Source of the DNA: Ichthyophonus hoferi
Taxonomy: Eukaryota; Opisthokonta; Ichthyosporea; Ichthyophonida; Ichthyophonidae
Assembly (NCBI GenBank): GCA_002751075.1
Contig: NAOQ01000277.1
Coordinates: 3,291-57,753, forward strand
Direction of reading: 5' to 3'
DNA length: 54,463 nt
Below the pieces are notes generated by a model, which made no database searches, was not told the origin of the DNA, and saw nothing but the letters and a program-made list of their open reading frames with translations. Made by a program: the position numbers and the translations under genes. Numbering within the stretch: position 1 is the first letter of the stretch; each line of letters opens with the position of its first letter. This document shows positions 47,826 through 54,463 of this stretch, piece by piece.

Positions 47826-49880
47826 AAGGATGTCAATAGACTGTGCTATTGGCCTGGATAACAATCATTAGCATCTTTGAGCCACCGGACCATGCATTGT
47901 CATATAGCAAATGGATTCTTTTATTGATTGATCATAAAAATATAAGTTTGAGGTACTCACTTTTTCTATGTTTGTAGGGAGATATATGTATGTGCTAATA
48001 TAGCAGTAGCCATGATTAGAGCTCAGTTCTTCCGCCCCAAATAATTGTAAAATTGACATTTTGTTGACCTAAAAATGCCAACTTTTGTCCTCCTATATAA
48101 TTGATTGCAAATGATTGCTTAATAACCAATTAATTGATATTTTCATTTTTTTAGAAGCTAGGGATATGCAATTGTAGCCCACGACTTGGGAACTATACCG
48201 TAAAACATATAGTAGAATACTTTTCATTATAAGAGGTATCATTCATTGGCGTAAGTAGGTAGATCCAGTAGTGCTCACTTAATGTAATAATAGAATGAAT
48301 AGGTCTCTCTATGTTGGGTATATATACACATCTACAATCATATGCATGCCCCTTAAAAATGATATTATCTGTAATGATATTCCGGTCACATGATGGCTAT
48401 ACTTTAGACATTAAGATGGTTATGTTCAAACGTTTATGCTAGAGAGGTTGGGGAGCTCCAGTAGATTACGATCCCCAAACTTTTGCAATGTCACAATTGA
48501 ACACATCATGTCATAGGTCTTGGAAGTGTAGCCCTCGCTGTTCCTCAAGTTGCTCAAGTATATAACTAATCAGAATCATATCATTTTGAGTGTTAGCTGA
48601 ACAAAGTAGATCATGGAGCTCTGGCAGTACAACTCATTATTATTTAGATCACTTTCTGCAAACACACAGTATTTATTAGATACTGATATAACTAGGAAGT
48701 GGTCTCGGGTGATTCTTAGGCTCATGGCTATATAGTTTGAACTTTGTCAACCAAATATATAATTTTATTCAACTATGTAAAGAAGTGCTCAAATATTGTC
48801 TTGTCCTAGCAAATATAATATATTCTTACCAATTTGTTGCTTGCCAGATTATCTGTAAACGTCTGGGTATGTTTTTCTAGGGGGTTTTAATTATACTCAG
48901 TGAATAGCTAAACAATAAAACGCATCATTGTGCACCGCCAAGTCAGTGCTAAAAGTTTGTCTACAATCTGATCTATTTGAATATGGAGATTTTGGCGAAA
49001 CAAGGCTATGGAAGGTAAAACCATATATAATATTGTAGGATAATTAGAGACAGACCTTCATTGTTAATAAAGTTAGGGATATTGGGTTTAGGTATTAGGA
49101 TTCTACCTTAACCCTAAATCCTAAATCCTATCACTCAAACCCAATACTTGAATCTAATACCTAGATAATCACATATAAGAAGTATACTATCACATAGTAA
49201 GTATTAGCTAGTGACATTTGATGATAGTATATATTGGAAATAGGACTAGTATCTGTTATACGGAGTTCTATCAGGCTGCCGTTGCCAGATAAAGGGCAGG
49301 CAAAAGCTCAGGCTAGCTGCTCTTGAATCTCCCTCTGTTGATCAATGTATATATAAACTTTTAGCTTCCAACATAATGATATATTGTGTATGTAATAGCT
49401 GTAATCTAATTATGGCTGTGTATATATAGTTCTAGTAATATTATTATCAGAAGAATAAACACTAGACTCAACCAGTTGACCTTCTGGTAAAGTATCTAGA
49501 TTATCTATTTCAACTTCTTTGGCAACTATAGGCATAACATGAAAAACATAAAGCACCCAAATTGAGCAGCAAATATTGATGACTAAGAACCAGATATTTC
49601 ATTAGTTGTTGTTCCCTTTACACTTTTCCAACCTTTGTTTAACGCGGATATCAATGTGGACAATTTAAAGATCCATGAGGCCCACTAAAACTGTTTAATC
49701 TTATTCTGATAGTACCTCTGAATGTTGCAGTTTTATTGCATGATAAGAAATATGATTAGAAATATCTTATATATGAGGCGCATTCGGTGAACCATCGAAT
49801 CATAACGCGCTACATAGGTTTTGTATAGATATCCTTTCCTATTAACTGCACTATAAGTAGCTGAACCTGTTTGAAGTTCC
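47826..49880. other. gene-poor spacer downstream of twinfilin
   Basis: The twinfilin 3' UTR, then AT-rich DNA without a supported gene. At about 49080-49170 an imperfect inverted repeat pairs TATTGGGTTT with AAACCCAATA. At about 49440-49540 (minus) a peptide containing EGQLVES resembles one near 18.67 kb, suggesting an old repeated element. Confidence 0.45.
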
Positions 49881-49897
49881 TTAAAAATCTATTGCAG

Positions 49898-50341
49898 TTT
49901 TTACAAGACAATATCTATAATTCTCTCCATTGCCGCTCTCGGTTTGGCTTCTTCAGCATCCGCCCAATCCGCCCTCTGTCATTATGGCGATGACAAATGT
50001 ACTGGCTCAACTATAGCTTGCTCAGATCAAAGTGACTCGGGGTTGTCATGATCTAGTTGCAAAATTCATTTTCGACGTAAAAATACCTTAGACCTCTACA
50101 GGTATCCAGTATCAAGCTACCCTTAAAGATAACAAACTTAAATTGATTGTATCTAATGCGGGAAAAAAGTGTACTAATGATTCAGCATCAAAAATTGGTG
50201 AAGTTTCGTTTAGATAAGTATCAACCAGTTAAGGACGTCGTAGGCGTTTTCTTGTCTGACTCTAAAAAAGAAGCAGGATCATTGGTGGCATCGTCACTAA
50301 TTGCTTCAGTCGCTGCTGTCATATTTGGCGTGTTGTTGTAA
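49898..50341 (+). pseudogene. decayed or unresolved secreted-protein-like locus
   Basis: After an acceptor-like CTATTGCAG, the sequence encodes a hydrophobic stretch ending in a signal-peptidase-like site (SIAALGLASSASA, then QSALC), followed by a Cys-containing segment (HYGDDKCTGSTIACSDQSD). Further on come a KLKLIVSNAGKKC segment and a C-terminus with DSKKEAG and a hydrophobic tail (SLIASVAAVIFGVLL) that stops at 50341, as in GPI-anchor signals. The parts are not in one frame. They may be exons of an unresolved gene or a pseudogene. Base composition is richer in GC than its surroundings. I do not recognise the family, and no start codon was found. Confidence 0.3.
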
Positions 50342-52550
50342 ATAAAATTCAGAGAAAGACAATTCAAGGTATTTTATAGTTACTGCAAATGATATAAACA
50401 CAATATTATTGACCAAAAATATGTCTGATCGTAAAATATATAATATTTCTTCTTGAAAAAAAAAAAAAAACAAGAAAATGCCAACGCCTATATTCAAAAT
50501 ATTCAAATCATTAATCTTTGTGTTCTACGGATACTAACTGCGTCAGAAAGTGTGTTTTTCAAAGTGAAGAAGGCGATTTAGGTGTGCGGTTTGGTCATAA
50601 TTATTGTGAATTACTTCACTGATCTACGTGACATAATTTAATTAACTATCTGTTTCTAATATACACCAAAATCCAACAGACTTAGACCAAGTCAATTTGC
50701 TTCTTAACTACTTAACTACTTAGATAAATTCATACACCACGTTTATGAACAAAAACATGCCCAGAGCCAGTCTGGGTTCAACTTATATATTTTATTAGAG
50801 TTGGTGTTAGCTAATAGACGTCCAGTATCATCGATTACGTTATTGAGGTTTATTAAAAATCATTGCTTCGTTTAAGTTTTAAATATTAGCCTGATAATAA
50901 TTAAATGCTTTTGTCGCTCTAAGAATTGTATGCATCTTTTAGCGTGATGATTCTCTCCCTTTTATTATTTGTGTGACCTCCTTTCATGTACGCAACATGC
51001 GTTGGTGTCCTTTTTGGACAGCCCTTTTTTCAACCAATTGCCTCATTAGGGAAAATGATCATTGTATGCATGTCAAATCCTATCAATTCGTAGATAAAAT
51101 ACCACAACATTTGCATCTTACGGTATTAACAAATCATGCCGTCTGAATTATGAAAGTTATTATATATATATATTATACTCTCTCTTTCTCTCTTTCTCCC
51201 TTTCTCTCTCTCTTACTATCTTTCTCCACTTTCTCTTTTTATTTATTATTTTGTTTTCCGATGCTTTTCAATGCTGTCTGATTTTAAAACACAATTCTTT
51301 GATTACGATTATCATCGCATGCATATTATATATTAAATATATCTATTAGATTTATTAAATTTTATATTATGTTATCCTATATAATATAATAGAATACAAT
51401 TTTGAGTAATATACATAACACACTAAAATATAATCCAATCCTGTATCATTTAATATTGGACCAATCATTTCACGATCTGCTGTACTAGTACTTCGGCCGT
51501 TTTCATTCGGAGTTAACAGCCTTGTAACACATAAGGGAATAGCTGTAGCAAAAATCTATTGGACGATTTGGTTCCAACAGTATATAAATATAAACTTTTG
51601 AAAATGATACCATATCCATAATGTTGTATTTTAGCTACCTAAAAGCCATACTACATTATTTTATGTATAACACAGCATTTGTATTTGCAGAAATTAATGT
51701 TGAAACCCAGCTTGCTTTCCCACTGAGTTTTCGGGAATCAGTAATCTACCCCATACTCCATGTTTCAAAGTAACTGGCCCATTTATAAATAATATTGATG
51801 GCTTTTGTCACACCAATCTGAGAGTTCTGCCATCATTTGGCAACATCTGTGACACGATTATGACGAAACCATGCGTCATCTGATATATTTTTAATCATTA
51901 TTACCGCCTGCATTTGTTGCGTTGGAATATCACCTTTTGACACTTGTTATATTATATTGCTACAAATTGATCACCCTCCATAGGGTTTTTGTGTTGGAAA
52001 TAATATAAGTTTATAAGTTCAAGTATCTGTGATTAATATTGAAAGATAGATTCACTTGGTATATTAGTAGTCCGTAACCAGTAATGTTACATGGTTGGCG
52101 TGAGAAATAGAAAATAGGAAATTTTATTACCGGGAGATCTACGAAGAATTAGTTGTCACAAGAAAGTTATATTGTATATAGTTGCTACACAGACAATATG
52201 TTCTCATTAACCGTTGTAAGAACAGCTAGTGGATACATATGTTTTATTAAACAAACGTGGTGCATTAAATAATGAATATTTACTTCTTTTTTTTAGTATG
52301 ATTATAATATCTTTCTATATATTAGGATGATCTTACAAATATGCTTAGTGGTCCTCTTTCGCTAAATTTAAACATATTTAAACATCCATAAGTGCGCAGC
52401 TGATCCAATATTAGTGATTTTCCAGGCCATATTTTATACAGACATACATTGTTGGATGAAAATATTGTAGGTGACGCATTAAAAAGAAAAATCACAGCGC
52501 ATAGATTCAGTCCATAGTCCTATAGGTGCATGGGGAAAAATGAGATTTGA
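50342..52550. other. AT-rich spacer with pyrimidine tract
   Basis: No supported gene. It contains a CT-rich tract at about 51178-51238 and a copy of the dispersed TTCGGAGTTAAC motif at 51506. The part from about 51500 may include decayed sequence belonging to the retroelement fossil upstream on the minus strand. Confidence 0.45.
51506..51528 (+). repeat. dispersed TTCGGAGTTAAC motif, copy 3
   Basis: Shares 20 of 23 positions with the copy at 27249. It may mark the end of a repeated element. Confidence 0.65.
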
Positions 52551-52559
52551 CCTACAAAG

Positions 52560-52990
52560 TACAGGAATCATTACTACTTGGTTGTTCCCTTACTCCCTTC
52601 AATGTTTCAAAGATAGAACAGGTATATGCTTCTTGTGACAAGAATATTAATTGATTCATGTTGTCGTGTGATATTTCAACACCTAGAAACGATTTTGGTC
52701 TACGTAAATCTTAAATTTTGAAAGTTTTGTCAATTATTTTTACAAAATTATTATGTATCAGAATATTAGAGGCACAAACTATAAAATCGTCTACATAACA
52801 TGTGCCACACAAAAAAATATTCACCCCCACCCCCAACCTCATGATAAACGAAAACTTGATCATTACCCTCACTTGTACTTATTCAAAGAAAAAGTAAACA
52901 TTTGCAAAGTTTAAAGAAAACTAGGCAATTGTACAAAACTAACTTCAAACGTATTATAGTAAGACCCAGGGTTTGATAATTAAACCATGA
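52560..52990 (-). mobile_element. Ty1/copia LTR retrotransposon fossil, reverse transcriptase part
   Basis: On the minus strand a YVDD catalytic motif (about 52788-52800) is followed by the family's spaced FLGVEI and LSQEAY signatures, the order expected for the C-terminal half of Ty1/copia reverse transcriptase. The copy is broken at several points and no intact LTR pair or other complete domain is seen, so it is old. Its outer limits are not defined. Confidence 0.6.
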
Positions 52991-53368
52991 CTAATTCTGT
53001 GTGAAGTTAAAATGCCATGCAGTATCGGTCATTCGCTTGCTCGCTCTCGAGCTAATAGAATCATATTTGCTTTTTTTGGCTTATTTTAATTCTATATTCT
53101 ATTAGAGATCAGTTAACTACTAAATGCGTTCTCGCCGCTTATTGCAAGACAAAGATAATTGGGTTATTATTAAGATTCTGCTACATACTAGTTTATTAAT
53201 TATTTTGACGTGTGTCGAGTAAAATTGTACACCAATAGCATCTAGGTAATATACTGTTTATTATGTAGTGATTATAGTATATTATTTTCACCAGCGCCTT
53301 AAATATACAACACTTGTGTAGCAAAAAGTAGAAAGTCAAGCTAGAAGATAAAGATAATTGGATAATAG

Positions 53369-53404
53369 ATAAAAGTAACCTATTCTAGAATAGGTTACTT
53401 TTAT
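53369..53404. repeat. perfect 36-bp palindrome
   Basis: Two 18-base arms meet at a central CTAG with no spacer. The left arm is ATAAAAGTAACCTATTCT and the right arm is its exact reverse complement. Confidence 0.97.
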
Positions 53405-54427
53405 ATCGTGTATACACTGTTATTATTAAACGTGAACCCTTTCTGACTATTTTTATCAGTGTGTTAGCTAGGACATTTGTTTTTGTTTTCCGGTACCGTC
53501 TTCATGTGCGAAGAAAAGACTGAATATGAGGTGAATATGGTTGATTATTGAAATATGTTGACTGGACGTATCTGTGCCCTTCTTTCTTCCTTTCTAGCTT
53601 CTCCCTTCCTTCTCTCTTGGCCTCTCTTTTTATCTCGCACGCTGGGCATTCGTGTTGTCTACCTCTATCACTTTTGTTTATATCGCGCTGTTCAATTATT
53701 CCCTTCACAGTTTTCCACTCGGGTCTGGTTTATAAGTTTATACAAACAGGCAAACAATATTGAAAGTATGAATATATACTGACCTACAAAGCTAAGGTTA
53801 AATTTATAAATAAAAAGCGGACTGTTATAGCAGTATATACCTTCATTCTATTTGTGGTGTCAACAAGCACCTGCTATTTCTCATTTCATTTCTTTCCTTT
53901 CCCTTCTCTCCCTGCTTTTACTTAGATCTTCAATTCTTTTAAGAAGACAGGACAATAACATTAATTTTTTTCTGCTCGTTTCTTCACTGTGGGTTCTTAT
54001 TCCCTTAAATCTATATGCATACACGCATATCTATTCTTAAATAACTATAGAGAGTAATGCTTTTGTACCATGGTATGAGTGTTCTATGTTCTCATGTTTC
54101 GCCTTTTTCTCTATCACTTCCAGAAAAGTTTTCCAGTTAAATCTATTCATGACTATTGACAGCCGACATCTATAATTGTACTACTATATCATATTTAATC
54201 TATGCCACTACGAACACTTGATTACATAATCACAGTTAAAATATACTACATTACTTGTCGTTGTCACGAATCCGCTTATAAACCATATCTTGTTTAGTGT
54301 AAATATTATCTATGAGCCAGTTAGTGGCCCTTCATAAAATCCTTTCCACAATATTCCTTTTCTACCACCACCCAATGTTGTCCTAAATGTATACCTTTAC
54401 CTGTCTTTACATGCATGTTTAAAGACA

Positions 54428-54463
<36 letters not shown>
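54428..54463. repeat. (AT)n microsatellite at the window end
   Basis: About 18 AT units running to the last base of the window. Confidence 0.95.

Larger units (their letters stand above)
52991..54463. other. distal spacer with palindrome and terminal AT repeat
   Basis: No gene recognised. A charged minus-strand ORF at 53502-53708 (CPACEIKREAKREGREKLER) is more likely the reverse of a CT-rich tract than a real exon, although it could belong to a gene beyond the window. Confidence 0.4.

Noticed and set aside
49090-49150. Telomere-like CCCTAAAT repeats
   Set aside because: Only three imperfect units within an imperfect inverted repeat; not a telomeric tract.
52340-52420. Integrase-like peptide on the minus strand near the copia fossil
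   Set aside because: It would lie on the wrong side of the reverse transcriptase for Ty1/copia order, and the match is short; probably chance.
53502-53708. Charged minus-strand ORF with a CPAC motif
   Set aside because: The charge comes from the reverse of a CT-rich tract. No clear splice sites or start, and no family recognised.
1-54463. tRNA and rRNA genes
   Set aside because: I looked for B-box-like words and cloverleaf arms on both strands and saw none that I could support.

Overview
The window looks like nuclear DNA of an AT-rich, intron-dense unicellular opisthokont. It has no operons, ribosome binding sites or tRNA genes that I can find. The host genes are split into many small exons (some of 25-55 nt), with GT-AG introns of about 100-1,100 bp. 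The gene set (14-3-3, membrane-anchored golgin-84, a WD40-FYVE protein of the WDFY1/2 type, INSIG, twinfilin) and the apparent minor-spliceosome introns fit a unicellular holozoan. An ichthyosporean such as Sphaeroforma is my best guess; this is inference.

Layout. 1-2.6 kb: AT-rich DNA with one small putative single-pass membrane protein on the minus strand (926-1366). 2680-4828 (+): complete 14-3-3 gene, five exons. 6460-17329 (-): complete golgin-84 gene, 18 exons, with an assembly gap inside its large acidic exon. 17.3-20 kb: AT-rich, with simple repeats and decayed element-like ORFs. 19991-25593 (+): WD40-FYVE gene, 11 exons. 25.6-28.3 kb: mostly non-coding, with two weak ORFs. 28351-30505 (-): INSIG, three exons. 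31138-35465 (+): alpha/beta hydrolase with a full catalytic triad, seven exons, divergent from INSIG. 39258-47825 (+): twinfilin, 16 exons. 47.8-54.46 kb: gene-poor, holding a decayed secreted-protein-like locus, a Ty1/copia reverse transcriptase fossil, a perfect 36-bp palindrome and simple repeats.

The genes are unrelated housekeeping and cell-architecture functions: signalling adaptor, Golgi tethering, endosomal PI3P-linked adaptor, ER sterol sensing, actin capping and monomer binding. They do not form a pathway cluster. The most interesting result is at the splicing level. Two introns, one in twinfilin and one in the WDFY-like gene, have AT-AC ends with near-consensus U12-type 5' sites and branch points, and using them restores reading frame and homology exactly. 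INSIG intron 1 may be a third, GT-AG, U12-type intron. A second window-wide signal is a strong local excess of CCAAT/ATTGG pentamers in introns and spacers.

Exon boundaries were worked out by hand from splice sites, phase and remembered family sequences. No database search was run.
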